Source of the DNA: Marinobacterium sp. LSUCC0821
GTDB lineage: Bacteria > Pseudomonadota > Gammaproteobacteria > Pseudomonadales > Balneatricaceae
Reading direction: 5' to 3'
NCBI RefSeq assembly: GCF_012848475.1
Contig: NZ_CP051666.1
Location: forward strand, 2,296,825-2,360,824
Length of the DNA stretch: 64,000 nt
The translations under genes were made by a program, and so were the position numbers. The notes under the pieces were generated by a model. The model had not been told where the DNA came from, did not search any database, and saw nothing but the letters and a program-made list of their open reading frames with translations. The number at the start of each line of letters is the position of its first letter. Position 1 is the first letter of the stretch. Below, piece by piece: positions 13,027 through 23,896 of the stretch.

Positions 13027-13040
13027 TTTTTGAGGTTTGT

Positions 13041-13979
13041 GTGAATCAGGTAAGAGATACATTGGCGTACGTTAAGCTCTTTCTTAAAGGTCTTCTAATG
13101 GGTGCTGCAGATGCGGTTCCGGGTGTCTCGGGGGGGACGATAGCCTTTATAACAGGTATCTATGAAGAGCTCATTCACTCCATTCGTCGATGTGATCTAT
13201 CTGCCCTCAGTGTTCTTTTTAAAGAGGGTGTGCCTGCCGCTTGGCGATACATCAATGGTAACTTCTTAGTTGTTCTTCTATTGGGTATCACTGCGAGTAT
13301 TTTGACCCTTGCTCGCCTGGTGCTATTTCTTCTAGCGGAACATCCGGTTCTTCTGTGGTCATTCTTCTTCGGTTTGATATTGGCATCAACTTGGAGTGTT
13401 GTGCGCCATGTTCAGGGTTGGAGTGGCAATCGCATCTCAGTTTTTCTGCTAGGCACCGTTTTAGCCTATCTAATAACATCGCTCACACCTTCAGCCATTG
13501 TTGTAACGCCTGTAACGATTTTCCTATCAGGCATGATCGCTATTTGCGCAATGATACTGCCTGGGATCTCCGGTAGCTTTATCCTCCTTCTATTAGGGAT
13601 GTACTCCGCCATTCTTGGTGCAGTAAAGGAGCTAGATCTATACACGTTAGCTATTTTTGCAGCGGGTGCCCTGGCTGGCTTATTGGCCTTTTCTCGAGTG
13701 TTAAGCTGGGCGTTTAATCACTATCGCTCTATGACTTTGGCGCTACTAGGTGGTTTCTTACTTGGCTCGTTGAATAAGGTGTGGCCGTGGAAATATACCC
13801 TAAGTTACACGATCAACAGCAAGGGTGTGCAGGTGCCTTTGGTTGAGCAAAACGTCTCTCCTAATGCCTTCACTGATCTGACTGGTGGGGTAGCCCAGGT
13901 TGAGTTTGCAATCGCTCTGGCTGTAGTTGGCTTTGCACTGGTTCTTGTTATTGACCTCTGGCCGCGAAAAGGGCGATAG
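13041..13979 (+). CDS. DUF368 membrane protein, probable polyprenyl-phosphate transporter
   Basis: Polytopic inner-membrane protein of 312 residues with about eight to ten hydrophobic segments. The N-terminal KGLLMGAADAVPGVSGGTIAF and the internal repeat-like MILPGISGSFILLLLG are the two DUF368 signatures. Members of the family (PopT) have been reported to return undecaprenyl phosphate across the inner membrane for envelope synthesis; that role here is by family only. Starts with GTG after GAGGTTTGT. It sits between pcm and nlpD, a place where E. coli and P. aeruginosa have no such gene. Confidence 0.85.
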   Translation: MNQVRDTLAYVKLFLKGLLMGAADAVPGVSGGTIAFITGIYEELIHSIRRCDLSALSVLFKEGVPAAWRYINGNFLVVLLLGITASILTLARLVLFLLAEHPVLLWSFFFGLILASTWSVVRHVQGWSGNRISVFLLGTVLAYLITSLTPSAIVVTPVTIFLSGMIAICAMILPGISGSFILLLLGMYSAILGAVKELDLYTLAIFAAGALAGLLAFSRVLSWAFNHYRSMTLALLGGFLLGSLNKVWPWKYTLSYTINSKGVQVPLVEQNVSPNAFTDLTGGVAQVEFAIALAVVGFALVLVIDLWPRKGR

Positions 13980-13980
13980 G

Positions 13981-14733
13981 TTGTTGGTAAAGGCACTAAC
14001 GGTACTCTTAACTCTGCTGCTGATTGGTTGCGGCGGTGGTTATGCGACTGTCTCTGATCAATCACTAGGCCCCAATACACGTCGTCTGTCCGCTGATGAG
14101 TATCGTGTGCAATCAGGCGATACCTTGGCTGCCATCGCGTTTCGATTTGGTATTGATTACCGTGAATTGGCTCGAATCAACGGTATTGAAAACGAAGATA
14201 AAATCTATTCGGGCCAGATTCTGCGAACTAAGGGTAATCCAGTTTCTAAGCCCTCTTCTGCTGTTGCTAAGAGGAAGCCAGTCTCTAAAGCGGCTTCTAA
14301 TTCCTCCTCTAAACCGTCCTCTAAACCTGAGAGTGATCCTGCTCCTAAGCCGGCGCCAACAAATTTTGTTTGGTCTTGGCCATATTCTGGCAAGCTTCTT
14401 GCAGGGTTCTCATCTAAAGAGGGTGGTAACAAGGGTATAGATCTCTCCGGTAAGCTGGGAGACCCAATTAAAGCAGCGGCCGATGGTCAGATTGTTTATG
14501 CGGGAAGTGGCTTGCTTGGATACGGGAACCTTGTCATTATCAGTCATGGTCAGGACTTTTTGAGCGCTTATGCTCATAACAGTCGAATACTGGTCAAGGA
14601 GAATCAGCAAGTTAAAGCGGGTGATGTGGTTGCAGAATTGGGTAATACCGGAGCAACACTTCCTATGCTTCACTTCGAGATTCGAAAAGATGGAAAGCCG
14701 GTTAATCCTTTAGGTTACTTACCTAAGCGTTAA
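13981..14733 (+). CDS. nlpD: Murein hydrolase activator NlpD (LysM and degenerate LytM lipoprotein)
   Basis: Outer-membrane lipoprotein that in E. coli activates amidase AmiC for septal peptidoglycan splitting. The TTG start at 13981 (AAAAGGG seven bases upstream) gives a signal peptide ending in the lipobox LIGC with the acylated Cys at 17; an upstream ATG at 13927 would overlap DUF368 by 53 bases. A LysM domain (YRVQSGDTLAAIAFRFGI) is followed by a Ser/Lys/Pro-rich linker and a C-terminal M23 fold. The M23 zinc ligand in HxGxD is replaced (NKGIDLSG), so it is non-catalytic, as is usual for NlpD. The rpoS promoter often lies inside nlpD. Confidence 0.93.
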   Translation: MLVKALTVLLTLLLIGCGGGYATVSDQSLGPNTRRLSADEYRVQSGDTLAAIAFRFGIDYRELARINGIENEDKIYSGQILRTKGNPVSKPSSAVAKRKPVSKAASNSSSKPSSKPESDPAPKPAPTNFVWSWPYSGKLLAGFSSKEGGNKGIDLSGKLGDPIKAAADGQIVYAGSGLLGYGNLVIISHGQDFLSAYAHNSRILVKENQQVKAGDVVAELGNTGATLPMLHFEIRKDGKPVNPLGYLPKR

Positions 14734-14790
14734 CTCAACTCCATCGGGCTGTCTTCCCTCATCACGTTTAGATATGTAGGTGAGTGTATT

Positions 14791-15786
14791 ATGAATTCTG
14801 ATATCAATATCGAGTTTGAAGATCAAATCGATGATGAGGTGATTTTGTCTGACGACGAAGTAGACGACACCAATCAGGTTGATTCCGACATAGATACTGG
14901 GCGAGGCTCTGGTAGCCGTGCTCACGATGATCTTATGTCCGCTAAAAGCTTCGATGCGACGCAGCTCTATCTCAACGAAATCGGGGTTCCAAACCTACTC
15001 ACCCCCGATGAAGAGAAGCATTTCGGCCGTCTAGCGCTACAGGGTGATATGCCCGCGCGTCAGAAGATGATTGAGTGTAACTTGCGCTTGGTTGTTAACA
15101 TCTCTCGCCGCTATCTAAATCGCGGCCTCTCACTTCTTGACCTAATTGAAGAGGGTAATCTGGGGCTTATTCGCGCGGTTGAGAAGTTCGATCCGGGTCG
15201 TGGCTTCAGATTCTCGACCTATGCAACCTGGTGGATTCGCCAAACAATAGAGCGGGCTATCATGAACCAGACGCGAACCATTCGCCTCCCTATCCATATA
15301 GTAAAAGAGCTTAATGGTTATCTTCGTGTTGCGCGTGAGTTATCACTCACTATGGATCGTGAGCCAACAGCCGTTGATATAGCAGCGCACTTAGGTAAAG
15401 ACCCAGTTGCTGTAGATAAGATTCTTAAGCTAAATGAGCGAGTCGGTTCCCTCGACTACACCTACAGTGGCGATGATGATGACCGCTCATTAACTGAAAC
15501 AATTGCTGATGAGAACTCTTTGGGCCCAGAGGATCAACATCAGAGTGATGATCTGCACTCAAGCCTAGAACGCTGGTTGTGCGAGCTTCCCGATAAACAT
15601 GCCGATGTGTTGGCGAGACGTTTTGGTCTTAGGGGGTACGATGCAGCTACTCTCGAAGTTGTGGGTGATGAGATCGGTTTAACCAGGGAGCGTGTTCGTC
15701 AAATTCAAGTAGAAGCACTTAAACGGCTGCGTGTGATTTTTGAAGAGAATGGTTTGGATGCCGAGGTTCTTTTTCAGAACACCTAA
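14791..15786 (+). CDS. rpoS: RNA polymerase sigma factor RpoS
   Basis: Master sigma factor of stationary phase and general stress. The acidic N-terminus is followed by region 1.2 ([11 protein letters not shown]), region 2 ([38 protein letters not shown] and [17 protein letters not shown]), region 3 and region 4 ([29 protein letters not shown]; the first residues read TLEVV). Length 331 is normal (E. coli 330). GTGAGTGT precedes the ATG. It follows nlpD as usual and converges on fdxA with only 12 bases between. Confidence 0.97.
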   Translation: MNSDINIEFEDQIDDEVILSDDEVDDTNQVDSDIDTGRGSGSRAHDDLMSAKSFDATQLYLNEIGVPNLLTPDEEKHFGRLALQGDMPARQKMIECNLRLVVNISRRYLNRGLSLLDLIEEGNLGLIRAVEKFDPGRGFRFSTYATWWIRQTIERAIMNQTRTIRLPIHIVKELNGYLRVARELSLTMDREPTAVDIAAHLGKDPVAVDKILKLNERVGSLDYTYSGDDDDRSLTETIADENSLGPEDQHQSDDLHSSLERWLCELPDKHADVLARRFGLRGYDAATLEVVGDEIGLTRERVRQIQVEALKRLRVIFEENGLDAEVLFQNT

Positions 15787-15798
15787 GTCAATTTTGAT

Positions 15799-16122
15799 TT
15801 AGCGTTCTAGTAGACCAAATTTATTCGCTTTTCCATTCCACTCTTCAGCATCACTGAGTGGCTCAGTTCGATACTTTATATTTGGCCAAACTTCTGCAAG
15901 CTCTGCATTAAGGTTGTAGAACTTATCCTCTTCGGGGAGTAGGTCATCCTCGTGCTTAATAGCCTTTGCCGGACATTCTGGTTCACAGAGTGCACAGTCA
16001 ATGCACTCATCAGGATGAATAACAATAAAGTTAGGACCTTCATAGAAACAGTTAACCGGACAGACATCGACACAGTCAGTGTATTTGCACTTGATACAGT
16101 TCTCGGTCACGACAAAACTCAT
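15799..16122 (-). CDS. fdxA: Seven-iron ferredoxin
   Basis: Small cytosolic electron carrier of 107 residues with one [3Fe-4S] and one [4Fe-4S] cluster. Cys ligands appear in [17 protein letters not shown] near the N-terminus and [12 protein letters not shown] after it, the Azotobacter/Pseudomonas FdI-type pattern. The C-terminal extension ([19 protein letters not shown]) is also typical. It lies 36 bases downstream of mutS on the same strand, as in Pseudomonas. Confidence 0.95.
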   Translation of the reverse strand: MSFVVTENCIKCKYTDCVDVCPVNCFYEGPNFIVIHPDECIDCALCEPECPAKAIKHEDDLLPEEDKFYNLNAELAEVWPNIKYRTEPLSDAEEWNGKANKFGLLER

Positions 16123-16158
16123 TGTCTAATCCTCAGTCTCTATTATCTTCAGTATAGA

Positions 16159-18765
16159 TCAACGTTTGCTGCTTAGCGCCTTGAGCTCATAAAGAATATC
16201 TAACGCCTCACGAGGTGTTAGCTCATCCGGATTGATCTTCTCCAACCTTTGATCACTCTCTGACGGTACCGGTGCGATGAAAAGATCACTCTGAAGTGGC
16301 CGCTCCACTTTCTCTTTGTGAACCGTTGCAGGTCGATGAGGGGATGCTTGGCTCTCCTCCTCTAACTGTATAAGTTTTGTTTTGGCCTTTTGGATCACAC
16401 TTTTCGGCACGCCAGCAAGCTGAGCGACCTGCAGTCCATAACTTTGACTAGCAGGACCTGATTGCACCTCATGCATGAAGACAATGTGATCGTTATGCTC
16501 AACAGCTGTTAGGTGTACGTTTTCAACTTCACTAATTAGATCTGCAAGTTGGGTCAGCTCAAAATAGTGTGTAGCGAATAGTGTTAATGATTGTGACCTC
16601 TCGGCTAAGTACTCCGCTGCAGACCAGGCGAGGGATAGGCCATCAAAGGTGCTGGTTCCGCGTCCAACTTCATCCATCAGTACCAGTGATCTTTCGGTCG
16701 CATTGTGAAGAATGTTTGCGGTCTCAGTCATCTCAACCATAAAGGTTGAGCGTCCGCCAGCTAGGTCGTCAGATGAGCCCATTCGTGTAAATATTTGGTC
16801 TGTTACACCAATGGTTGCGCTCTCTGCTGGTACATATGAGCCAATTTGTGCCAGCAGGGTGATCAACGCAATTTGACGCATATAGGTTGATTTACCACCC
16901 ATGTTTGGACCGGTAATCACCAGCATGCGCTGTTCGTGATTGAGTTGCGTATCGTTCGCGACAAATGGGGTATCGAGAACCTGTTCCACGACAGGATGGC
17001 GGCCACCATGAATTTCGATCTGTGCGCTATCCACCAAATTTGGGCGATGGTATTCAAGTGTCGTCGCTCGTTCTGCAAGGTTGCGAAGCAGGTCGAGTTC
17101 AGAGAGTGCCTCGGCAGAGTTTTTAAGAGGTATAAGTTTTTCTGCTAGGGTCTCTAAGATCTCATCATAGAGCGCCTTCTCGCGGCTAAGTGCTCTTGAT
17201 TTAGCGCTTAGAGCCTTATCTTCGAATGTCTTAAGCTCTGGGGTAATGAATCGTTCTGCATTCTTGAGAGTCTGTCGACGCTGATACTCTGCAGGGATCT
17301 CAAACTGCTGCACCTTACCTACTTCAATGTAGTATCCGTGCACACGGTTATAGCCTACTTTGAGGGTTGCGATGCCAGTGCGCTCACGTTCACGCGTTTC
17401 AAGATCAATAAGATAACTGCCGGCATTCTCGCTAAGGCCTCTTAGCTCATCCAGTTCAGCATCATAGCCCTCTGCAATCACACCACCATCACGAATCACG
17501 ACTGGAGGATTCTCTTTAATTGCCCTAAGCAGGAGATCGGCTAGCTCAGGGAAGGTGCTGATATTTGTTGCCAGTGATGATAAATGTGATGTATCGCAAT
17601 TCTCCAGAAGCGACTGGATCTGAGGTAACTGATGTAACGCGGTTTTAAGACGCTCTAAATCACGAGGTCTTGCTGAACGAAGTGCGATACGCGATAGGAT
17701 ACGTTCCATATCACCAATCTGACGAAGGTGGTCATCAAAAAGCTCAAATCGATACTGATCTATAAGCCAGGCGATCGCGCTTTGGCGAGACTCTAACGTT
17801 TTAATGTTACGCAGTGGTCGGTGAAGCCAGCGGCGCAGTAAACGTGCCGCCATCGGTGTGCGGGTGCGATCAATAACCGAAGCGAGAGTCTGTTCAGTGC
17901 CGCCGCTAAGATTTAGGTCAATCTCGAGGTTTTTACGTGTAGCGGCATCGATATGTACAGCCTCACTGCTCTTTTCAACGGCAATGGAGTTGATGTGTGG
18001 AAGCGCACCGCGTTGGGTATCACGAGCATACTGCATTAAGCAGCCGGCAGCGGCGATAGCAAGATGCATACCTTCACAACCAAATCCTGAAAGATCTTTG
18101 GTTTTAAATTGATCGTTTAGCAGTCGAATCGAAGTTTCGAATTCGAAAGCCCAAGGGGGTTGTCTGCGTAAGCCAGTATTGCGAAGGAATTGAACCCAAG
18201 GATGTTCGTATAATTCGTCTGGAATGAGAAGTTCTGCTGGACGAAGACGGCCGAGCTCGGTTTGCGCTGCAAGTTCAGACTCATGTTCAGAGACATGAAA
18301 TCGGCCAGCACTTAGGTCAAGTACCGCAATGCCGTAGCGCCCTTTAAGCTCATAGATAGCAGCTAAAAGATTATCGCGGCGCTCATCAAGTAGGGCTTCG
18401 TCTGTAAGGGTTCCGGGCGTAATAATGCGAGCAACTTGGCGCTCAACAGGCCCTTTGCTTGTTGCAGGGTCACCCACTTGTTCACAAATAACAACAGATT
18501 GGCCAGCTCTTACAAGCTTGGCAACGTAACCTTCGGCAGCGTGAAATGGAACGCCGGCCATGGGAATAGGTTCACCGGCGGACTTTCCACGTGCAGTTAG
18601 AGAAATATCTAGTATTTCAGCGGCACGTTTAGCATCATCAAAGAACAACTCATAAAAGTCCCCCATACGATAAAAGAGAAACTCATGTGGGTGCTCAGCC
18701 TTGATGCGAAGATATTGCTGCATCATTGGAGTGTGTTGAGAAAGTGCTGGGTTATCGCTGGCCAT
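16159..18765 (-). CDS. mutS: DNA mismatch repair protein MutS
   Basis: Recognises mismatches and recruits MutL. Residues 1-120 hold the mismatch-binding domain with the Phe-x-Glu motif (F37, E39 in GDFYELFF). The C-terminal ABC-type ATPase has Walker [10 protein letters not shown], the ST motif [18 protein letters not shown] and Walker [17 protein letters not shown], then [12 protein letters not shown] switch FATHYFELT. Length 868 is close to E. coli (853). Divergent from pncC across a 170-base gap and followed by fdxA. Confidence 0.97.
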   Translation of the reverse strand: MASDNPALSQHTPMMQQYLRIKAEHPHEFLFYRMGDFYELFFDDAKRAAEILDISLTARGKSAGEPIPMAGVPFHAAEGYVAKLVRAGQSVVICEQVGDPATSKGPVERQVARIITPGTLTDEALLDERRDNLLAAIYELKGRYGIAVLDLSAGRFHVSEHESELAAQTELGRLRPAELLIPDELYEHPWVQFLRNTGLRRQPPWAFEFETSIRLLNDQFKTKDLSGFGCEGMHLAIAAAGCLMQYARDTQRGALPHINSIAVEKSSEAVHIDAATRKNLEIDLNLSGGTEQTLASVIDRTRTPMAARLLRRWLHRPLRNIKTLESRQSAIAWLIDQYRFELFDDHLRQIGDMERILSRIALRSARPRDLERLKTALHQLPQIQSLLENCDTSHLSSLATNISTFPELADLLLRAIKENPPVVIRDGGVIAEGYDAELDELRGLSENAGSYLIDLETRERERTGIATLKVGYNRVHGYYIEVGKVQQFEIPAEYQRRQTLKNAERFITPELKTFEDKALSAKSRALSREKALYDEILETLAEKLIPLKNSAEALSELDLLRNLAERATTLEYHRPNLVDSAQIEIHGGRHPVVEQVLDTPFVANDTQLNHEQRMLVITGPNMGGKSTYMRQIALITLLAQIGSYVPAESATIGVTDQIFTRMGSSDDLAGGRSTFMVEMTETANILHNATERSLVLMDEVGRGTSTFDGLSLAWSAAEYLAERSQSLTLFATHYFELTQLADLISEVENVHLTAVEHNDHIVFMHEVQSGPASQSYGLQVAQLAGVPKSVIQKAKTKLIQLEEESQASPHRPATVHKEKVERPLQSDLFIAPVPSESDQRLEKINPDELTPREALDILYELKALSSKR

Positions 18766-18935
18766 GATTCTGTTAGTTCGGTGTTTTGTAAACGCAAAAT
18801 ATAGGCGTTTGATTCTACGCGAATTATTGGGCTAGGGAACCTTGGATCGTAAAAAGCCTAGCTAGGGCTGATAAACCAAGAGCAAGAAACCTAGAACATG
18901 AAACCAAGATAGCAAAATTTAGGGAGATAGGGTTG

Positions 18936-19412
18936 ATGGAAAACGAGTTGTCAAATATTGCTGAAGCCCTGAGGTCGAAAGGTTTAATGTTGGCAACAGC
19001 TGAGTCTTGCACCGGCGGTGGTATTGCAGAGTATTGCACATCGGTTGCTGGAAGTTCTGAGTGGTTTGATTGTGCTGTAGTCTCATACTCCAACGAAGCT
19101 AAGCAGAAACTTTTAGGTGTTAATAGTGATACGTTATTAACTTATGGAGCTGTCAGTCATGAAGTGGCGACAGAGATGGTTACAGGTCTTTTAGCAAATA
19201 CAAATGCGGATGTTGGAATCTCCGTAACAGGGATAGCAGGACCTGGCGGTGGGTCGGATATTAAGCCAGTCGGTACTGTATATATCGCTTGGGGAATGAA
19301 GAAAAAACCAGTTCTAGTTAAGAAATTCCAATTCGCTGGCAACCGAGAAGCGGTCAGAAAAAGTTCTGTGGAGGCTGCAGTGACGGGGCTTGTGAGCTAC
19401 CTGCAGGATTAA
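18936..19412 (+). CDS. pncC: Nicotinamide-nucleotide amidohydrolase PncC (CinA C-terminal type)
   Basis: Deamidates NMN to nicotinate mononucleotide in pyridine nucleotide recycling. The stand-alone CinA domain shows ATAESCTGGGIAEYCT, GSSEWFDCAVVSYSNEAK, YGAVSHEVATEM and VGISVTGIAGPGGGSDIKPVGTVYI. A TTG immediately upstream (18933) is also possible; ATG at 18936 with AGGGAG nine bases before it is preferred, giving 158 residues. It precedes recA, the common pncC(cinA)-recA-recX order. Confidence 0.93.
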   Translation: MENELSNIAEALRSKGLMLATAESCTGGGIAEYCTSVAGSSEWFDCAVVSYSNEAKQKLLGVNSDTLLTYGAVSHEVATEMVTGLLANTNADVGISVTGIAGPGGGSDIKPVGTVYIAWGMKKKPVLVKKFQFAGNREAVRKSSVEAAVTGLVSYLQD

Positions 19413-19453
19413 TTTTAAACTCAAGCTTGCAATCTTTCAGATCTGTGATTAAA

Positions 19454-19473
19454 TACTGGTTATTAATACAGTA
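19454..19473. promoter_or_regulatory. LexA box upstream of recA
   Basis: TACTGGTTATTAATACAGTA keeps the CTG-N10-CAG core of the gammaproteobacterial LexA operator, with palindromic TA ends. It ends 20 bases before the recA ATG, where it would overlap the promoter or transcript start. Confidence 0.9.
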
Positions 19474-19493
19474 TTTTAGTTGAGGTACTACTC

Positions 19494-20543
19494 ATGGATC
19501 AGAATCGTCAAAAAGCACTTGATGCTGCACTATCTCAGATCGAACGCCAATTTGGTAAAGGCGCAGTCATGCGCATGGGCGATCAACCGCGTGAAGCTAT
19601 CCCATCAGTTTCAACGGGTTCACTAGGACTAGACATCGCACTGGGTATTGGCGGTCTGCCTTTTGGTCGTATCGTTGAGATCTATGGTCCGGAGTCTTCT
19701 GGTAAAACAACACTGACTCTGCAAGTAATCGCAGAAGCGCAACGTGTTGGTAAAACCTGTGCATTCGTTGATGCTGAGCATGCACTGGATCCTATCTACG
19801 CCGAGAAACTGGGTGTTGATGTAGATGCGCTTCTTGTTTCGCAGCCAGATACTGGTGAACAGGCGCTAGAAATCACTGATATGTTGGTGCGCTCAGGTGC
19901 AGTGGATGTAATCATCGTCGACTCAGTTGCAGCACTTACACCAAAAGCGGAAATCGAAGGCGAGATGGGTGACTCTCACGTAGGCCTGCAGGCTCGTTTG
20001 ATGTCGCAGGCACTGCGTAAGCTTACCGGTACAGTGAAACAGTCAAACTGTCTGTTGGTGTTCATCAACCAGATCCGTATGAAAATTGGTGTTATGTTCG
20101 GTAACCCAGAGACAACAACTGGCGGTAACGCACTTAAGTTTTACGCATCAGTTCGTCTAGATATTCGCCGCACAGGTGCTGTGAAGCAGGGTGATGAAAT
20201 CACCGGTAACGAGACACGCGTGAAGGTTGTTAAGAATAAGGTTGCACCACCATTCCGTCAGGCTGAGTTCCAGATTATGTATGGCAGCGGTATCTACCAT
20301 ATGGGTGAAGTAATCGACCTTGGTGTGCAGCAAAAGCTGATTGATAAGAGCGGTGCTTGGTATGCTTACAATGGCGATAAGATTGGTCAGGGTAAAGCTA
20401 ATGCTGCGAAGTTCCTTGAAGAGAATCCAGCGATTGCAAAAGAGATCGAAGCTGAAATTCGAAATCAGTTGCTAGCGGCTCCTAAAAAAGGAAAAGCTGA
20501 CGATGCCGATGCTGGTGAGAGCAACGCAGGGTTAGAATTTTAA
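19494..20543 (+). CDS. recA: Recombinase A
   Basis: Forms the ATP-dependent strand-exchange filament and, when bound to single-stranded DNA, stimulates LexA and UmuD self-cleavage. Walker A GPESSGKT is at residues 65-72; [38 protein letters not shown] and the loop-2 segment [17 protein letters not shown] are all intact. Length 349. The C-terminus is acidic, as is usual. SOS control is indicated by the LexA box directly upstream. Confidence 0.98.
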   Translation: MDQNRQKALDAALSQIERQFGKGAVMRMGDQPREAIPSVSTGSLGLDIALGIGGLPFGRIVEIYGPESSGKTTLTLQVIAEAQRVGKTCAFVDAEHALDPIYAEKLGVDVDALLVSQPDTGEQALEITDMLVRSGAVDVIIVDSVAALTPKAEIEGEMGDSHVGLQARLMSQALRKLTGTVKQSNCLLVFINQIRMKIGVMFGNPETTTGGNALKFYASVRLDIRRTGAVKQGDEITGNETRVKVVKNKVAPPFRQAEFQIMYGSGIYHMGEVIDLGVQQKLIDKSGAWYAYNGDKIGQGKANAAKFLEENPAIAKEIEAEIRNQLLAAPKKGKADDADAGESNAGLEF

Positions 20544-20551
20544 GAAGTTGT

Positions 20552-20576
20552 AAGGGGTCGAAAGACCCCTTTTTAT
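20552..20576 (+). terminator. Intrinsic terminator between recA and recX
   Basis: AAGGGGTC and GACCCCTT pair around a GAAA tetraloop, followed by TTTT. The T tract ends a few bases before the recX ATG, so recX is reached only by read-through of this hairpin. Confidence 0.88.
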
Positions 20577-20577
20577 T

Positions 20578-21066
20578 ATGTCTAAATCTAATTTCCCACT
20601 TGAAAAAGAGTCAGAGATCCGAGCATTAGCTTTTAATTATCTGGCGCGTCAAGAATGCACTCAAAAACAGTTGCGCGACAAGCTGCTTCGAAGAACCGAG
20701 CAGGTCGAGCTGGTTGAAAAAGTTCTTAAGCAAATGGTTGAGGATGGCTATCAGTCAGATCAGCGCTTTACTGAAATCTATGTTCGCCAAAAAAGTGAAT
20801 CGGGTCAGGGTGCAATCAAAATTATCTTTGATCTCAAGCGTAAAGGGGTCGATGAGCAGCTCATAAAGCGTTGTTTAGCCTCACAAGAGTCGGATCCTAA
20901 GCAGTTAGCGCTGGAGTATTTGCGCAGAAAATTTGGCTTAGTTGCGGCCAGAGACCAAAAAGAGAAGGCTAAATGGATGCGTCATATGGCTGGGCGTGGA
21001 TTTGGCTTTGATGAGATATCCTTCGCTCTGCGATACCAGCAGCAAGATCCTGATGAGTGGCTCTGA
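20578..21066 (+). CDS. recX: Regulatory protein RecX
   Basis: Inhibitor of RecA filament extension. The 162-residue protein has the tandem three-helix repeats of the family: ALNYLARQECTQKQLRDKLLRR-like first repeat, then DGYQSDQRFTEIYVRQKSESGQGAIKIIFDLKRKGV, and a third repeat near the C-terminus (MAGRGFGFDEISFAL). The ATG at 20578 lies on the edge of the recA terminator, leaving no ordinary ribosome binding site apart from the hairpin's own purines, so expression is likely low and tied to recA read-through. Confidence 0.92.
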   Translation: MSKSNFPLEKESEIRALAFNYLARQECTQKQLRDKLLRRTEQVELVEKVLKQMVEDGYQSDQRFTEIYVRQKSESGQGAIKIIFDLKRKGVDEQLIKRCLASQESDPKQLALEYLRRKFGLVAARDQKEKAKWMRHMAGRGFGFDEISFALRYQQQDPDEWL

Positions 21067-21259
21067 ACCTAGTTTTAATTCTAAACACTGTCCTGTTCTT
21101 CGCTGTGCTTAGCGAAATCGCGTGAAAATCAGCTTCCCCTCTTCGAACTACCTCGCTCTTTGTATATAATTACGCGCTATTTTGCCGAGCTTGCGTCTTA
21201 TTGGGTGCTTGTTAACTATCGGCGACCATTTTTTGAAGATTGAGACTTGGTTCAAACCT

Positions 21260-23863
21260 ATGAAAAAGATGACCAGCGCGGAGATTCGCCAAGCGTTCCT
21301 TGACTACTTTAAGGGTCAGGGCCACGAGGTGGTTCCAACAAGTCCGTTGATCCCTGGAAACGATGCTACGCTGCTTTTTACCAATGCGGGCATGGTTCAG
21401 TTTAAAGATGTTTTTTTGGGCGATGATAAGCGTAACTATTCACGCGCGACCACTGCTCAGCGTTGTGTGCGTGCCGGCGGTAAGCATAATGACCTTGAAA
21501 ACGTTGGTTACACCGCTCGTCACCACACCTTCTTTGAGATGTTGGGTAACTTCAGTTTCGGTGACTACTTCAAAGAGGATGCGATCCGCTTTGCTTGGAC
21601 CTTCCTGACAGAGGTTCTAGGTCTTCCTAAAGAGCGTCTATGGGTAACTGTTCACCATAGCGATGATGAAGCTGAAAAGATCTGGAAAGAGACCATGGGT
21701 ATCGACCCAGAGCGTTTCTCAAAATTAGATGAAGATAACTTCTGGGCAATGGGTGACACAGGTCCTTGTGGTCCTTGTACTGAAATCTTCTTCGATCACG
21801 GTCCAGAAATTTGGGGTGGCCCACCAGGCTCGCCTGAAGAGGATGGTGATCGTTACATCGAGGTTTGGAACGTTGTATTCATGCAGTACAACCGCTCTGC
21901 TGATGGACAAATGACGCCGCTTGAGCGTCCATCTATTGATACCGGTATGGGTCTTGAGCGTATCGCTGCTGTTATGCAGGGTGTGCATAGTAACTACGAG
22001 ATCGATTTGTTCCAGAATCTTCTTGCCGCAGCAGCTGAAGCTGTCGGAACTCAGGATCGTGATAGCAAGTCACTGCGTGTAATTGCCGACCATATCCGCT
22101 CATGTTCATTCTTGATTACTGATGGTGTTACACCATCGAATGAAGGCCGCGGTTATGTGTTGCGTCGTATTATTCGTCGCGCTATTCGTCATGGTAATAA
22201 GTTGGGCGCTAAAGGGGCATTCTTCTACAAGCTTGTTGCTCCTCTCGTTAAAGAGATGGGTGAAGCTTACCCAGAGCTTGCAAAGATGCAGGATCAGGTT
22301 GAGCGTGTACTTGCAAAAGAGGAGGAGCAGTTTGCTCGTACTCTAGATAACGGTATCGCCCTTCTTGAAGAGGTTATTGCTGGCCTTAATGGCGCGGTCG
22401 TTCCAGGTGAAGCGGTATTTAAGCTTTACGATACCTACGGATTCCCAGTTGATTTGACTGCGGATGTTGCGCGTGAGCGTGAGCTTACCCTTGATATGGA
22501 AGGGTTCGAAGCGGCTATGGATGCACAGCGTGAGCGTGCGCGCGCTTCTGGCTCTTTCAGCGTTGATTACAACGATAAGCTTGAGCTTACCGGTGAGACT
22601 GAGTTTAGCGGCTACGAACATCTTGAAGATCGTGTAGCTGTCTCTGCGATATACAAGAATGGCGAGTCTGTTTCTGAATTAAGCGCTGGCGAGTCAGGTA
22701 TCGTTGTGATGGCTCGTACCCCGTTCTATGCAGAATCGGGTGGCCAGGTCGGTGACACAGGTTCGTTGAACTGGGATCGTGGAAGCTTCTCGGTTGTTAA
22801 CTGTACTAAAGAGAGTCGTAACCACTTACACCATGGCTCTGTTGCTGAAGGTGTTCTCAAGGTTGGCGATCAGGTTGTTGCAGAGGTTAATAAAGCGCGT
22901 CGTCTGGCTGCTGCTCTTAACCACTCTGCGACTCACCTTTTGCATGAAGCACTTCGTCGCATCTTGGGTGATCATGTACAACAGAAAGGCTCGCTCTGTA
23001 ATGATGAGCGTCTGCGTTTTGACTTCTCTCATTTTGAAGCAGTTACAGCAGAAGAGCTAAAGCAGGTTGAAGCGATTGTTAACGCAGAAATTCGTGCTAA
23101 CAGTGCTGTTGAAACTGAGATCATGGCCATTGATGCTGCAAAAGCTAAGGGTGCTCAGGCGCTCTTCGGTGAGAAGTATGATGACGAAGTACGTGTTCTC
23201 ACTATGGGTGGCGACTTCTCGGTAGAGCTATGTGGTGGTACGCATGCGAAGCGTACTGGCGATATCGGTTTGATGAAGATTATCTCTGAATCAGGCATTG
23301 CCTCGGGTGTCCGTCGTATTGAGGCTGTTACCGGTCAGGTTGCAATGCAGTGGTTTGAGCAGAGTGAAGAGATTCTTGCTGAGCTCTCGTCGATGGTCAA
23401 AGGCTCGCGTGACTCTGTTGTTGCTAAGTTCCAGTCACTCAACTCACGTACACGTGATCTTGAAAAAGAGATCGAGCGTTTGAATGCTAAATTAGCATCA
23501 GCTCAGAGTGGTGATTTGATCTCAGCCGCAGTGGATGTTGATGGTATCAAAGTACTCGCAACTGAAGTTGAGGGTGTTGAGCCTAAAGCGCTACGTGATC
23601 TACTCGATCAATTGAAAAATAAACTGGGCTCAGGTGTTGTTGTTCTTGCTGTTAAGGATGGCGACAAAGTGAGCATGGTAGCTGGTGTTACAGCTGACCT
23701 AACTAGTCGAGTGAAGGCCGGTGATCTGATCCGTGATCTAGCTACGCAGTTGGGTGGTAAGGGTGGCGGTCGTCCTGATATGGCTCAGGGCGGCGGTACC
23801 GATGTGGCAGCATTGCCAAAAGCAATTGCTAGTGTGGCTGATCTCGTTAGAGCAGCTGGCTAA
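21260..23863 (+). CDS. alaS: Alanyl-tRNA synthetase
   Basis: Charges tRNA-Ala and edits mischarged Ser/Gly. The catalytic domain begins [26 protein letters not shown] and includes [16 protein letters not shown]. The editing domain has [11 protein letters not shown] and [13 protein letters not shown]; the C-terminal C-Ala domain ends [15 protein letters not shown]. The start at 21260 ([10 protein letters not shown]) gives 867 residues, near the E. coli 875; ATG 21269 is an alternative, and a TTG at 21182 would add 26 atypical residues. No clear Shine-Dalgarno is visible. Confidence 0.95.
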   Translation: MKKMTSAEIRQAFLDYFKGQGHEVVPTSPLIPGNDATLLFTNAGMVQFKDVFLGDDKRNYSRATTAQRCVRAGGKHNDLENVGYTARHHTFFEMLGNFSFGDYFKEDAIRFAWTFLTEVLGLPKERLWVTVHHSDDEAEKIWKETMGIDPERFSKLDEDNFWAMGDTGPCGPCTEIFFDHGPEIWGGPPGSPEEDGDRYIEVWNVVFMQYNRSADGQMTPLERPSIDTGMGLERIAAVMQGVHSNYEIDLFQNLLAAAAEAVGTQDRDSKSLRVIADHIRSCSFLITDGVTPSNEGRGYVLRRIIRRAIRHGNKLGAKGAFFYKLVAPLVKEMGEAYPELAKMQDQVERVLAKEEEQFARTLDNGIALLEEVIAGLNGAVVPGEAVFKLYDTYGFPVDLTADVARERELTLDMEGFEAAMDAQRERARASGSFSVDYNDKLELTGETEFSGYEHLEDRVAVSAIYKNGESVSELSAGESGIVVMARTPFYAESGGQVGDTGSLNWDRGSFSVVNCTKESRNHLHHGSVAEGVLKVGDQVVAEVNKARRLAAALNHSATHLLHEALRRILGDHVQQKGSLCNDERLRFDFSHFEAVTAEELKQVEAIVNAEIRANSAVETEIMAIDAAKAKGAQALFGEKYDDEVRVLTMGGDFSVELCGGTHAKRTGDIGLMKIISESGIASGVRRIEAVTGQVAMQWFEQSEEILAELSSMVKGSRDSVVAKFQSLNSRTRDLEKEIERLNAKLASAQSGDLISAAVDVDGIKVLATEVEGVEPKALRDLLDQLKNKLGSGVVVLAVKDGDKVSMVAGVTADLTSRVKAGDLIRDLATQLGGKGGGRPDMAQGGGTDVAALPKAIASVADLVRAAG

Positions 23864-23896
23864 GTTAAGACCGACTCTTATTGGATAGATAGAGAA

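Noticed and set aside
23864..23896. Possible lysine riboswitch before lysC
   Set aside because: Only 33 bases separate alaS from lysC, far too short for the roughly 170-base aptamer.
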